This document shows, in pieces, positions 7,641 to 18,696 of a DNA stretch of 64,000 nt. The DNA comes from AP-15 sp963772965 (lineage in GTDB: Bacteria; Pseudomonadota; Alphaproteobacteria; ATCC43930; CGMCC-115725): NCBI GenBank assembly GCA_963772965.1, contig CAVYZU010000005.1:62001-126000 (forward strand), given 5' to 3'. The notes beneath the pieces were generated by a model that worked only from the letters and a program-made list of their open reading frames with translations, had not been told where the DNA came from and searched no databases. Within the stretch, counting starts at the first letter, position 1. Each line of letters begins with the position of its first letter. Position numbers and translations under genes: made by a program.

Positions 7641-10600
7641 ATGGACGTAGCGGCGTGGTTGCGCGGGCTGGGCCTCGAACAATACGCCCAGCTTTTCCGC
7701 GACAATGACATCGATGGCGAGATCCTATGCGGGATGACCGCAGAGGACCTGAAGGAGCTGCGCATCAGTTCCTTCGGCCACCGCCGCAAGCTCCTCGACG
7801 CTATCGCCGCCCTGGGGGAAAGCCCCCGACGCGTGACGTGGCTCAATCAGCAACGAGCGTTACCTCTGCTTCCACCTCATCTCCGCCAATCGACGCCGAA
7901 CGCCGGCAGCTGACGGTGATGTTCTGCGATCTCGTCGGCTCGACAGCGCTCTCGGCGCGACTCGACCCGGAAGATCTGCGCGAGGTCATCGCCGCGTATC
8001 ATCGCACCGTCGCCAATATCGTCAGGAGCTTCGACGGGTTTGTCGCCAAATACATGGGCGATGGTGTACTCGTTTATTTCGGCTACCCGAGGGCGCATGA
8101 GGACGACGCCGAGCGGGGGGTCCGGGTCGGACTGGGTGCCATCGACGCCATCGGCCGGCTCGATGTCAAATCTGCCAAGCTACAGGCGCGCGTCGGCATC
8201 GCCACCGGCCTCGTGGTCGTCGGCGATCTGATCGGCGAGGGCTCGGCGCAGGAGCGATCGGTCGTCGGTGAAACGCCGAACTTGGCGGCACGCCTGCAAG
8301 CTCTGGCCGAACCGAATGCGGTTGTCATTGCCCCAAGTACGCGCCGGCTGCTCGGCGACCTCTTTGAATACTGCGATCTCGGCGCGGTCGAAGTGAAAGG
8401 CATCACCCTGCCGGTGCCGGCATGGCAAGTGTTGCGGCCGAGCGCCGTAGAGAGCCGTTTCGAGGCTTTGCGCGGCTCGGCGCTGACCCCGTTGGTCGGC
8501 CGCGACGAGGAGATCGAGCTGCTGCTGCGGCGCTGGGAGCGCGCCAAGGGCGGCGACGGCCAGGTCGTGCTGATCTCCGGTGAACCCGGCATCGGCAAGT
8601 CCCGCATCGCCGCAGCACTGTCGGAGCGCCTGCACGGCAAGCCGCACATCCGGCTGCGTTATTTCAGTTCGCCGTACTACCAGGATAGCGCGCTTTATCC
8701 GTTCATCGACCAGCTCAGCCGCGCGGCCGGGTTTACGCCTGACAACTCGCCTACGGTGAGGTTAGAGAAGCTGGAGACTCTGCTCTTCCGCGCTGCGCCG
8801 CCCGACGAAGATGTGGCCCTCATCGCCGATCTGCTGTCATTGCCGGGCTCGGAGCGCCACCCTCTGCCGAACCTCAGCCCGCAGCGCAAGAAGGAGCGGA
8901 CACTGGAGGCGCTACTCCGCCAACTCGAAGGCCTGGCACGCCAGCAGCCGGTGATCATGCTTTTCGAGGACGCGCATTGGATCGATCCGACCTCGCGCGA
9001 ACTGCTCGACCTCACCGTCGAGCGGGTCGGCAGTCTCCCTGTTCTATTGATCGTGACGTTCCGTCCCGAATTCCAGCCGCCTTGGACCGGCCAACCGCAA
9101 GTGACGACGCTGGCGCTAAATCGTCTGGATCGGCGCGACAGAACTGTTTTGGTCGAGCATATCGCCGGGGGCAAAGTATTGCCCAACGAAGTCCTGGCTC
9201 AGATCGCGGACCGCACCGACGGCATACCGCTTTTTGTCGAGGAGCTGACCAAGAGCGTGCTGGAGAGCGGTGTGCCGCTGGTGGGAATTCCGACCAGCTT
9301 GCATGACTCGCTGATGGCACGGCTCGATCGCCTATCTTCGGTACGGCGGGTGGCGCAGATCGGCGCGGCGATTGGACGCGAATTTTCCTATGGGCTGTTG
9401 CGCGTCGTCTCCCGTCTCTCGGAAGACGAGCTACAAGCTGCTCTCGCTCGCCTCGTCGCTTCCGAGCTGGTGTTCCAGCGCGGCATGCCGCCCGACGCGG
9501 TCTACAGCTTCAAGCACGCGCTGGTGCAAGATGCGGCGCACGACAGCCTGCTACGCAGCGCCCGGCAGCAGTTGCACACGATGATCGCCGAGGCGCTGAA
9601 AACCCATTTCCCCGAGCTGATCGAGTACCAGCCCGAGCTCTTTGCGCAACATTATGCCGAAGCCGGGCTGGTTGAAAAATCCATCGCCTATTGGAGCAAG
9701 GCAGGTCATAGCTCCGCCGCCCGCTCGGCGATGGCGGAAGCGTCCGCTCAATTCCGCAAGGGGCTGGACCAGCTGGCGCTGTTGCCGGATACCCCGGAAC
9801 GCCAGCGACAGGAACTGGAATTTTGCAGTGCCTTGGGCGCGGTATTGCAAGCCGTCAGAGGCTATGCCGCGCCAGAAACTGGCGATGCCTATGCCCGCGC
9901 CCGTGAGCTGTGGGAGCAGCTGGGTTCTCCCTCGGGGTTCCTCGAGGTTCCCTACGGACTGTCTCGTTATCACATGGGCCGCGGAGAACTCGATCTGGCA
10001 TGGCGCTTAGACGAGGATCTCATGCGCGTGAGCCGTCGGCGCAATGATGTCGCCGGGCTCATTCTGGGCCACCTATCCTCCGGTCGGAACCTGATGCTCG
10101 CGGGCCGGTTTGCGTCGTCCCGGTCGCATTTGGAAGAGGCGCTTACGCTTTATGACCCGATATCCCACCGCTCGCTTGGTCATCAGGTAGGAAACGATCC
10201 CAAGGTGAACTCACTGGGGTATTTGGGCATTGTCCTGTTCTGTCTGGGCTTTCCTGACCAGGCATTAACGCGGAGCAGCGCGGCAATTGCTGAGGCTCGG
10301 GAATTGGCGCATCCACCGTCTTTAACCTTTAGCTTGTCAATCGGCACCTTGCCACTGTCGTTTGCGGGAGACGACGCGGCCTTGGGTGAGCAGTCAGAAC
10401 AGCTCGTTGCGGTAGCGAGCGAGCACGGGTTTCCCGTCTTTGGTGCAATGGGAAGGATCCATCGCGGTTGGGTCAAGGTCAAGGAAGGCAATGTGGCTGA
10501 GGGGATATCGCTCCTGCGCAACGGGATCGCCGCTTTCCGGGCCACCGGGACGGACATGTGGACGCCCCATACTACTTCACTGCTAGCGAAAGCATGTGAG

Positions 10601-10960
10601 GTCGCCGGTCAAGTTGAAGAGGCCCTAACCCTTCTGGATGACGTATCGCGGATCGCGGACACGACCGGTGCACGTTGGTTCGCAGCGGAGCTGAACCGGC
10701 AGAAAGGCGAGCTGCTGTTGACACAAGGGCAACCCGAAGCTGCCGAAAAACTGTATCGCAAAGCCCTGAGCATCGCCGAGGAACAGGAGGCGAAGCTCTG
10801 GGAATTGCGCGCCGCTGCGAACCTCGCCTGGCTATGGCGCGACCAGGGCCGCCACGCGGAAGCCCGCGACCTCCTCGCGCCGGTCTACGGCTGGTTCACC
10901 GAAGGCTTCGGCACGCCCGATCTCAAAGAAGCCAGAGCGCTGCTCGACGAACTGACGTGA
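7641..10960 (+). pseudogene. SAM domain-cyclase-AAA ATPase-TPR regulator, broken by one frameshift
   Basis: An N-terminal sterile alpha motif (7641 to about 7820; MDVAAWLRGLGLEQYAQLFR, SFGHRRKLLDAIAALG) leads into the rest of a large protein in another frame. That part contains a class III cyclase domain (ERRQLTVMFCDLVGSTALS, YMGDGVLVYFGYP, GETPNLAARLQA) and a STAND/AAA-like ATPase with Walker A GEPGIGKSRIA and Walker B VIMLFEDAHWID. A long C-terminal TPR region begins about residue 640. The frame changes at about 7815-7830 inside GGGGGAAAGCCCCC, so one base gained or lost in this homopolymer would restore a protein of about 1106 residues. Either it is a recent mutation or a sequencing indel. 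A GAGGA site precedes the ATG at 7641. Such proteins are abundant in Rhizobiales; their signals are mostly unknown. Confidence 0.82.
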
Positions 10961-11232
10961 GCCGGTCCGCCAGCACGACCAAAGTTCTGACGCGAATGAC
11001 CGCTTAATGGGCGACACGACTAGCCGCTGGCGGGGGCATGAAGGTCTCAAATGGGTCGAGTCCAGCCGGTTGCCGGGCGCCAAACGAGCGTCCGGAATCG
11101 GCGCGTTTGAGCCATTGAACCGGGACCGGCTGAACCGCCGCTGTGCCCCCAATGGGCGACCTTCGCGACGGCGGACTTGAACTGTTGAACTCGGTGGATA
11201 CCGGCAATCGCGCGCAGCTGTGCTTGTTGATT

Positions 11233-12525
11233 TCAGCCGCGCCCTCCGGGTATCAACTTCAGCCCCCGATAGTACTGCCGGCGATGATTTTCGAAGGGCC
11301 GCCTATCGGGCCGGTAGTGATGAAGCTTGGGGAACGCTCTCTTCAAGTCTCGTCCCAGCCACCGTTTATCGATCGGGGCAAGTCCCCATGCCCGACGCCA
11401 TCGGTTATAGTTCTCGCAGAGCTCATTTTTCTCAATCAAGGAGGCGGGGGAAGCCTCACAGCATTCCCGCAGGTAACGTTGAAGCACCGCAACTTCGTCC
11501 TGCATCCCCCAGACGCCGAGGCCCCGCGGCGCGGAGAAATCCTGAAGGGCCGGGTCGCAAGTCCGATAGCGAACCAAGGTCTCAGCCCAGAATTGGTCAC
11601 GATCGCGGAGCAGCGCCTCGATGTCGATCGCGCCGCATCGAACAAAACACCACTCCGGCGCGTCGGCGAGCTCCGGCGGGAAGTCCTGGAACTCGGTCGC
11701 GGCGGCGAGCACAAACGGCCGTGGTCGCCGGTGGCGCCGGCCACGGTAAATAAATTCGTCGCTGTCCCGCGCGGCAAAATCGATTACGCCGCGCCACTCT
11801 CGCCGCCGCAAATGCTCGAGGCCGGTGATCTCGATGATCCAGGAAGAGCGCAACCGCTCCGGCACACCCTTGACGCCGAGCGCACCCACAGCGCCGAAGA
11901 ACCCGCCGGCGAGAACCTTGTGCACCGCAGACTTGCTGCCAATACCGCTGCCCCCCAACAGCAGAACTGGGACCCGGCAGCCAGGATCGAAGAGCCGCGC
12001 GACGCTGCACGCCGCCCAGCCCGCGCCGACCGCTCGCGCGTAAGGACTGTCTTCGACGCCGCAATAACGGGTCAGCCAGGACACATGGTCCCCGCCGCCC
12101 ACCCGTGGCGCCCCGTCCCAGATCAGCGAATCCGGCCAGCCCAACGTGTGGCAGTAATCGAGCACCTGGTGGTAGGCATCAGCCCCGGCGATCACATCGA
12201 CGATGTCGGCCACCGCAAGCCGGCTGCGAACAAAAATGCCCTCGCTCTGCAACCACAAAAGAGCGCGAGTGTCGTCTGCCTCGGTCCACGGCCGCGGCGC
12301 GCGCCAGTACGGCGCCCACGGCAAGGGACCGCAGACCATAACCTGCGCGCGTAGGGCGTCGAGGCGGATCGCGCCGGCAAAGCCGGGATCTTCTGAGAGC
12401 GCGATCTCGGCATTTCTTGCCGCAGCGCCGGGATGAGCCGCGCCGGCGTCGGTGACGATGATCTCGGCTCGCCACGCCGGCAAACCCACGGCATCCGGCA
12501 AAATCAGCGCAGGACGATCATGCAT
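11233..12525 (-). CDS. VapE-like (virulence-associated E) helicase-related protein with degenerate P-loop
   Basis: This 430-residue protein follows the VapE-domain order. It has the AEIALSEDPGF and CGPLPW region (38-70), then LGWPDSLIWDGAPR (128-141), YCGVEDSPYARAVG (154-167), the ATPase loop and a long C-terminal part ending in YYRGLKLIPG. In canonical VapE proteins the loop reads EGPQGIGKST. Here residues 191-200 read GGSGIGSKSA, so the Gly before Lys is Ser, and ATP binding is doubtful. VapE proteins occur in prophages and phage satellites beside primases and are thought to act in replication. No primase lies next to this copy, but a paralogue at 52452-53558 is followed by one. The ATG at 12525 has no clear ribosome site. 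The gene is on the same strand as, and downstream of, the defence operon. Confidence 0.75.
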   Translation of the reverse strand: MHDRPALILPDAVGLPAWRAEIIVTDAGAAHPGAAARNAEIALSEDPGFAGAIRLDALRAQVMVCGPLPWAPYWRAPRPWTEADDTRALLWLQSEGIFVRSRLAVADIVDVIAGADAYHQVLDYCHTLGWPDSLIWDGAPRVGGGDHVSWLTRYCGVEDSPYARAVGAGWAACSVARLFDPGCRVPVLLLGGSGIGSKSAVHKVLAGGFFGAVGALGVKGVPERLRSSWIIEITGLEHLRRREWRGVIDFAARDSDEFIYRGRRHRRPRPFVLAAATEFQDFPPELADAPEWCFVRCGAIDIEALLRDRDQFWAETLVRYRTCDPALQDFSAPRGLGVWGMQDEVAVLQRYLRECCEASPASLIEKNELCENYNRWRRAWGLAPIDKRWLGRDLKRAFPKLHHYRPDRRPFENHRRQYYRGLKLIPGGRG

Positions 12526-12849
12526 GGAACAAATATACCACAGCGCCGGGTAAGGTCATCCGAGCGCCCGAAAAGACCCTCGTACGCGTAATGCTGAGGC
12601 ACCGCGTGATCCCGGTCCGCTCGAAGCCTTGTGCATTCAGTTCAGCTGGCGTTCTAAGGAAGCGATGGCGCCGGTCACCAACACCAGTGGTCCGGTCCCC
12701 GTGCCGCTGTCCCTGAAGGTTCAACAGGCGCGGCGTCGCGACCTTGGCCATTGACCCGAGCGGCGCGGAGCATCGTTCACGCCTGCCGGCAGGCAATTTG
12801 GCGTCTACCGGAAGGCTAAATCTCCTGCCAGTTCCTCGTTCACTGGCAA
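12526..12849. other. Non-coding gap between the VapE-like gene and the helicase remnant
   Basis: I see no credible gene. One open frame crosses it on the minus strand but has no recognisable family and biased composition. The sequence may hold a promoter for the VapE-like gene; TGGAACA next to its ATG resembles the TGTTCCA repeats at 22.9 kb. Confidence 0.4.
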
Positions 12850-15599
12850 TTACCAGCCTTGCCGCATCCATTCATCGAGATCGCGGGAAGAGAGGACGCT
12901 TTCGGTATATTCCCAATCGAGCCCGTGATCGTCGGCGACGTCTCGGATGTAGCGAAGCTCCATTGGCGGCCTTGCCCGATCCACGCGCTGGGAAAAGTTC
13001 CTGACGGCCGCGCGGTCGTTGAGCACCGCATCGATCCATTCGTCCTCGAAGCCGTCTGGTAGCTGGCCGAGCACGGAGAAGATGTCGCCGAACCGGTCGG
13101 ACAGGGCACGGTAAACATCGTCTTCGACCGTGCCGGCGTAGCGCAGACTCAGCACGTGGATATCGTCCCGCACTTGGCCGATCCGCTGCACCCGGCCTTT
13201 GCGCTGCTCCAACGCGATGGGTTCCAGGGCATGTCGACATTGACCTGGGCGCCGAGCCGCTGGAGGTTCAGTCCCTCGCAGGCCGCATCGGTCGCGCACA
13301 CCAGCCGAATGTCGCCGTGCTCGATCGCCGCCTTGATTTGCTCGCGCCAGCCGTTCGCCGCTCTGGCCGCGCTGGACGAATGAGGCGGAGCCGCCGGCAT
13401 AAAGCGCGACAGGCTCGTCCGGGAAGGCCGCGCAAAGCGCTTCGAGCGACCCATTCCGCCGTCGTGCGATACTGGCTGAAGATGATCGCGCCGTTCGTCT
13501 CCAGCCAGCCGCCGTCGCGCAGGTAATGCAGGATCACCTGCACCTTGGGATCGATGTCCCTGCGATCCACCACTGCCGCCAGATTTCGTTCGACTTCGCG
13601 CAGGAATGCGATCTCCTGTGCATCGGGCGGTGCTGCGTCCTTCGGAGCGTCTTCGTCGCCTATGCTCGTCTTCAGGAACCCGTCGCCGTCGAGCCGGCCG
13701 AGCAGATGGCGCGCGGTTTCGAGGCCGGCGCGCGCGGAAGACCCGATGCGCCGCAGCAGGATCGTCTTCAGAAATCCTGCGCTGGGCTGCCGGGCTGCAT
13801 AGAGCCGGCTGAATTGTTCGGCCGCCTCGTAGGCCGCCTTGAACGCCAGGCTCATGACCAGGCCCTCCCCGTCGAAGAGCGTGGACGGCAATCCGTCGCC
13901 ATCGCGCGGATGGGTGATGACCCCGATGCGTTTGAGCAGTCCGCGCTCTTCCAGCATCGGTCGCGTTCGGCGGACGACGCGGCGCACGATCGGATTGTGC
14001 CGCTCGGCAAGTCCGCAAATTCGTGCAGAAAGTCGCTGCGGAGGTCGGGCTGAGGTCGTCATATCGCGGCCCGACAACATCCGTCGTTTTGAGACCCGGC
14101 GTCCGCGCGGATGTCACGAAATACGCTGTGCTTCGAGCTCGGGCGGCAGCGGATTGCGAAACAGCCCCCAGCGGTTTGTGTCGATTGGCTGGCCAAGGGC
14201 GCTCGCCGGTCAGGAACTGGATCGATTCTCCCGCGCCCATTCGCCGCCGTCGAGAACGCGCCGAGAACCTGCGGCGCGCCCTGTGTGAGCGCGGAGAGCA
14301 GGTCCCACAACTCCACCGCCTCCAACTGGATCGGCGTCGCGGTGCCAAGGATGACGTTGCCGGCGTTTCGGGCGACCTGCTCAGGAAACGAAGCAGATTG
14401 TTCGGCGTCGCCGGCGTTCGCGCCACCCCGTGGCTCCCGCGAGAGCTCGCGCCTTGTGCGCCTCGTCGAGGATGACGACTCCGAAGGATTTCTTCGCCAG
14501 CGCGCCGCGCTCGCCCTCGTCGTCGCCGTTGACGATCAGCCCGGTCGAAACGATGCCGATGCGCCAGGGGCATTTCGCGACGAGCGTCGCGTCGCCCCTC
14601 TGGGTCAGCGGCCGGCGCTCGCCATCAAGCCAGCACTTCTTCTGCGTCGACCAGACCGCCGCCGGCACGCCGAGCTTGTCGTCCAGCTCGTCCTGCCACT
14701 GCCAGATCAGCGTCGCGGGCGCGAGGATCAGACACCGGCTTGTCGTCGAGCAGCGACAGCACCAGCGCCGCCGCCGCCATCGAGAGGGTCTTGCCGAGGC
14801 CGACGTCGTCGGCGAGCAGGTAGCGCGCCTTGCCGTGCAGCCGCCAATCGTCGACGCAGGTCTGGACGAACCGCTTCTGCCACGGCCGCAGGATTTGCCC
14901 GCCTTTGTAGATCGGCCGCTCGGCGAGCACGGCGTCTGCCGGCACGGCGCCCGTCGCGTCGCGCGCCTCCTCGATCGAGCGATATTCGATGCGGTTCGCC
15001 ATCGCCGCGACGTGCTTGACCACCGCGTCGGGCAGATCGACGCCTTGCGTCCAGAAATGCTCGAACTCCTCGCGCACCCAGCGCGCGGCGGCTTCGTCGT
15101 CGTCGCCCCAGAGGATTTCGTAGGCGTGCCGGAAGGCGGAGGCGGAGTCGTTGACGCTTCCGACAAAGGAATAGACCCGGCCGTCGGCGTGCTCGATGAC
15201 GCCCGCCTTGCCGTGGACGAAAACGTTTTCGCCGTCGCGCGGCACGACGCGAACTTTCATGCGGCCGGACGCGAGCAGATCGTGCAGGCGGCGATACCGC
15301 TCGCGCGCGAGCAGCAGGTCGAGGCTGTCTTCGGTCGACTGCCAGGACGACACGAGCGTGCGCGCTAGTGCCTCCTGGCCATCGCGCGCGGCCTTGGCGA
15401 CCTTCACGTCGAAAGGGTCGAGGTCGCCGTTGCAGACGACCCTGATCTCGCCGACCGTCTCCAGATCCTCGCCGACGACTTCGAGCAGCGAGGAGCGGAA
15501 ATATCCGGCGATGCGCAGGTAGCGCGACGCGCCTTGAGTCGCGTCGCCGAGGACCGGGCCGAGCGCCTCGCGACGCGAAGAAAAGCGCGCGATTGCCAC
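12850..15599 (-). pseudogene. PLD-domain SNF2-type helicase of the defence operon, multiply frameshifted
   Basis: The N-terminal 320 codons are open. They contain a phospholipase-D-like half-site (VHGKAGVIEHAD with YSFVGSVNDS downstream) and then helicase motif I (LLADDVGLGKTLSMAAAAL). Further motifs follow in shifting frames: CLILAPATLIWQWQDEL, motif II VVILDEAHKAR, GNVILGTATPIQLE, GAIIFSQYRTTAEWVA, CATDAACEGLNLQ and motif VI GRVQRIGQVRDDIHVLSLRY. At least eight frame changes are needed, starting about 14735 and continuing to about 13230. The last segment (12850-13230) is readable to its TAA. The gene is last in the operon, 4 nt after the small ORF. An intact enzyme would be an ATP-driven DNA translocase joined to a PLD nuclease-like domain. 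With this many lesions it is almost certainly inactive, unless the assembly is poor here. Confidence 0.82.
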
Positions 15600-15603
15600 G
15601 CGC

Positions 15604-15758
15604 TTACACTGTGTCGAGCTTCAGCGCCTCGGCCAGCTCCTGCGCGGCGGCGCTTTCTTCCGGGCGGGTCGTCTTGTCTTGAAGGCGACATAGATCGCAA
15701 GGCCGATCAGCTTCTGGCGGCGCTGCCAGTAGTCGGCGGCATATTCGGTCTTGAGCAT
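15604..15758 (-). pseudogene. Small ORF between the DUF1156 methylase and the helicase, one frameshift
   Basis: An ATG at 15758 lies 2 nt after the methylase stop and opens MLKTEYAADYWQRRQKLIGL. After VAFK the plausible frame switches (about 15678) to RPEESAAAQELAEALKLDTV and ends 4 nt before the helicase ATG. With the shift repaired it is a protein of about 51 residues. The tight spacing on both sides argues that it is a genuine operon member. I do not recognise the family. Confidence 0.5.
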
Positions 15759-15760
15759 CG

Positions 15761-18696
15761 TCACGCCGCGTCTTGGGATCGCGCCTCCTCCATCGTCTTC
15801 CAGATCGCGAACAGGACCTGGCGCAGCTGCGTCTTGGCGAAGCCCTCGCCGTCCAGCATGCGGCCCTTGAGGTCGGCGGCGCCGGCGAGCGCTGGCGGCG
15901 TTGGCGGTGGTCGAGGCCATCAGGTCGGCATAGTCGCCGAAGGCGAAGCTCTTGGCGAAATTCTGGAAGTCGGCGACCTTTGTCCGAGCCCTTCGCCTCC
16001 ATGTCGAGCATGCGCACATAGAACCGCTCCGGTGCTTCGAGGTCGCGCCACATGTCGCGGGGAAAGCCTTCGGGCACGAGCAGACCGTTCGCGACCTGCT
16101 CGGCGTAGTCGACGAGGTCGCGGAGCATCGTCTGCTCGCCCTTGGCGAGCTTGCGATAGAGGTCGCGATCGAGCGGCTGGCGGTCGATGGTGGAATAGGA
16201 GGTGACGACCTGGAGCGCGGCGGCATAGGCGGCAAGCGTCAGGTCGCCATCGGTATAAAGCGTCTCGCGTCTGCGCTCATGCCAGAGTCGTCGAGCGCCT
16301 GTGAGGCGGGCGAGTTGGGCGCGCACCGCTTCTTCGATCTCGGCCTCGATTTCCATGCGCCGCGCGTTTGCTTCCCCCATGCGCTTGCGCAGCACGAGGC
16401 AGACCGTGCCCTGGACGTAGTTGCCCTCCTTCAGCGCGCTTTCGGTTTCGGTGACAACGTTCCAGGCGGCGGTGACGCGGAGCCCCGCCGCCCACAGGAT
16501 CGCGCCGAGATCGGCCCAGACGCCCGCGTCCTGGTGGGTGAACATCACCACTTGCAGACCGTTGTCCGGCATCTGCCGCGTCATCGCAGCATAAGCGGCC
16601 ACCATGTCGCGGCGGAAACGCTCGTCCTTGCCTTTGATTGCGAGATCGCGCTGGCTGCTCCAAATCCATTTATCGAAGGGCGGCGGGGGGTTCTTTCGCA
16701 GCCACGCGATGAAAAACTCGGTGATTTCGTGGTAGTTGATCGCGTCCGCGTAAGGGGGGTCAGTTATCCAAATCTCCGTGTTCGGGTGTGCGCTGCCAGC
16801 AGGACAAACTTCAGTGATGCACTGGCCAATAGTGGTCCCTCTGGAAACATAAGCGGGTCTATATTCTTTAAGTAAAGAATCGACACTCCGAATAGAGTAG
16901 TCGTAAAGGGTATTCAATGCCTGGTTAGAAAATACATCTTTAGAGTTAGCGCTGCCACCGCCAGTCCTTGTATTCGGACCTTTTGAGGGATCAGCCTTGC
17001 CCGATGTTTCCCATCTGCATAGTCGAGACGAGAAATTGATGGCATCAAGCATACACGGCACTGAGTAAGCTGTGACTAGTCGCGAAAACCGGCTCAGATA
17101 CAGCAACGCTCGTGCCCCGAAAAGATGATGCCAGTGTGTCCATCCGCGCGTACGGATCGGTTCGTCGGTCTTGTCACCTGGCTCGATACGCATGTCGGGG
17201 ACAAGGCCTTCGTCCTGCCAGCGGCAGAGGTTCTTTCTGACGATAGCCTCGACCTGTCTCTCTCGCGCGAGGTCGTGTACTGTTGGCGCGGCGAAAAAAG
17301 TCTCCTGACGGCCTTTCTGCAACGTCTCCTTAGTGACCCATTGGATACAATAAAGGCGCTCCTGATAGATATCGTCGGAGCACGGAATGAAATCGGTCTT
17401 TTCCCATAACCGCAGTCGGTTGTGAATAGTGCCGCCTGCGCCCCTGTAATCACCCCGGATCGTCTTAATCTCGACGCCCGAACGCTCGGGGTTGATTGGA
17501 TGCACGAGCCGACCGCCCCGCACGGTCCCATCATCGGCCTCGGCCATTTCCGCATCCGAGACACCAGTATGAATTTTGATTACGTATCGCTTAGCCGAGT
17601 AGTCGGGGACGAGCTTCGCAACGACTTTTCGTGTCTTTGAAATGACCCATGATGGGGCAATTGGGACCATCCATCCGGTCTTGGGGCAGCGGGTTTCCAA
17701 GCAATAGAGATAAGCCTTCGCGCGATTTCCTTCCTCATCGTGCTCGATTCCAAGCCGCGTTATCTCGGCATCAACCGCCGCCGCGACCTCCCTTTGGGAC
17801 CTCTCGATTTTATTTTTCGTGTCCTCGTCTGCTCCAATGATGTTGAAGGCACCCCACGTCAGCACGCAAGCGATTGGATTGAGGTCGGACGCGTAAACAT
17901 CGCAGCCAATCCGAGCCGCTTCGAAGGGTATGGAGCCCGCGCCGCAGAATGTATCGGCCACCTTCGGCCGATGGCCGAACCGGGCCACGCCAAGCTGTTG
18001 GACCAGTTCCGCCAGGTTCGCTGCCTGTGTGCCGAGGTGCCCATTCACCTCGGGCCAGACGCCATAGAGCAGCGTCTCTTCTTCGCACTCCTCCGGCCGT
18101 TTGGCGCGCTTCACCCGCTCATCGTAGGTATAGGTGTCGAGTGTTCGAAGCCGCCAATCATCGCGTTCGGCATCGCCGATGCGATCCTTCCAGTCGAGAT
18201 AGGCGCTTCGGTCCTCCACCAGATTGGGGAAGGCATCGAGGTCGAAAGGTTCTTCCACCCAAACCGATTTGCCCTCTTCGAGCATGCGACGCTTGATAAG
18301 GAACAGATGGGCCGCATCATCAGAGGCGATGCCGCCAACGGGCATCAGCCGCTCTACAATTTCCGACGGTTTCGGGATGATCCCGCGGCGCAGGAACGCG
18401 GCGTCATCCATGCCCATCAGCTTGAGGAAGATGTCGAGGTCTTTCGCGGAGTTGTCGGTCGCCGGCAATAGGCAGCCGAGCACGACCGCGCGGCACAGGA
18501 TCAGCGGCTTCCGGCCCTTCCAATACGAGCCGAGCGCTGTCAGCGTCTGGCCCGCCCCCGCCTTTCGTTACTTGTATGCCTCTGATGACAGTCGCCCGAC
18601 GGGGAACTGCACTTCGATAAAGGACGGCGCGTCCTTCAGCGACAACGAGCTGAGGCCGTTGTGAGCGGGCAGCAGTTCCGCGGCGTCGGCATTCAT
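15761..18696 (-). pseudogene. DUF1156 DNA methyltransferase (anti-phage associated), one nonsense codon and two frameshifts
   Basis: The gene is about 980 codons long. The true start is the ATG at 18696, which overlaps the DUF3780 stop as ATGA. The first residues read MNADAAELLPAHNG, followed by the DUF1156 signature FIEVQFPVGRLSSEAY and GSYWKGRKPLILCRAVVLG. A TAA at 18568-18570 interrupts this segment. After it the frame is open for about 860 codons, with SAM-binding motif VADTFCGAGSIPFEAAR and catalytic DPPY in WITDPPYADAINYHE, as expected for an adenine-N6 or cytosine-N4 methylase. Near the 3' end the frame shifts twice (about 15985 and 15893) before a plausible stop at 15761. The stop codon reads TAA-CGA-AAG where the context suggests GAA-CGA-AAG, a one-base change. 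Translation could restart at the GTG at 18483, losing the conserved N-terminus. Confidence 0.85.

Noticed and set aside
14430..15368. 312-codon plus-strand frame inside the helicase region
   Set aside because: The minus strand carries recognisable helicase motifs throughout. The plus frame has no family features.
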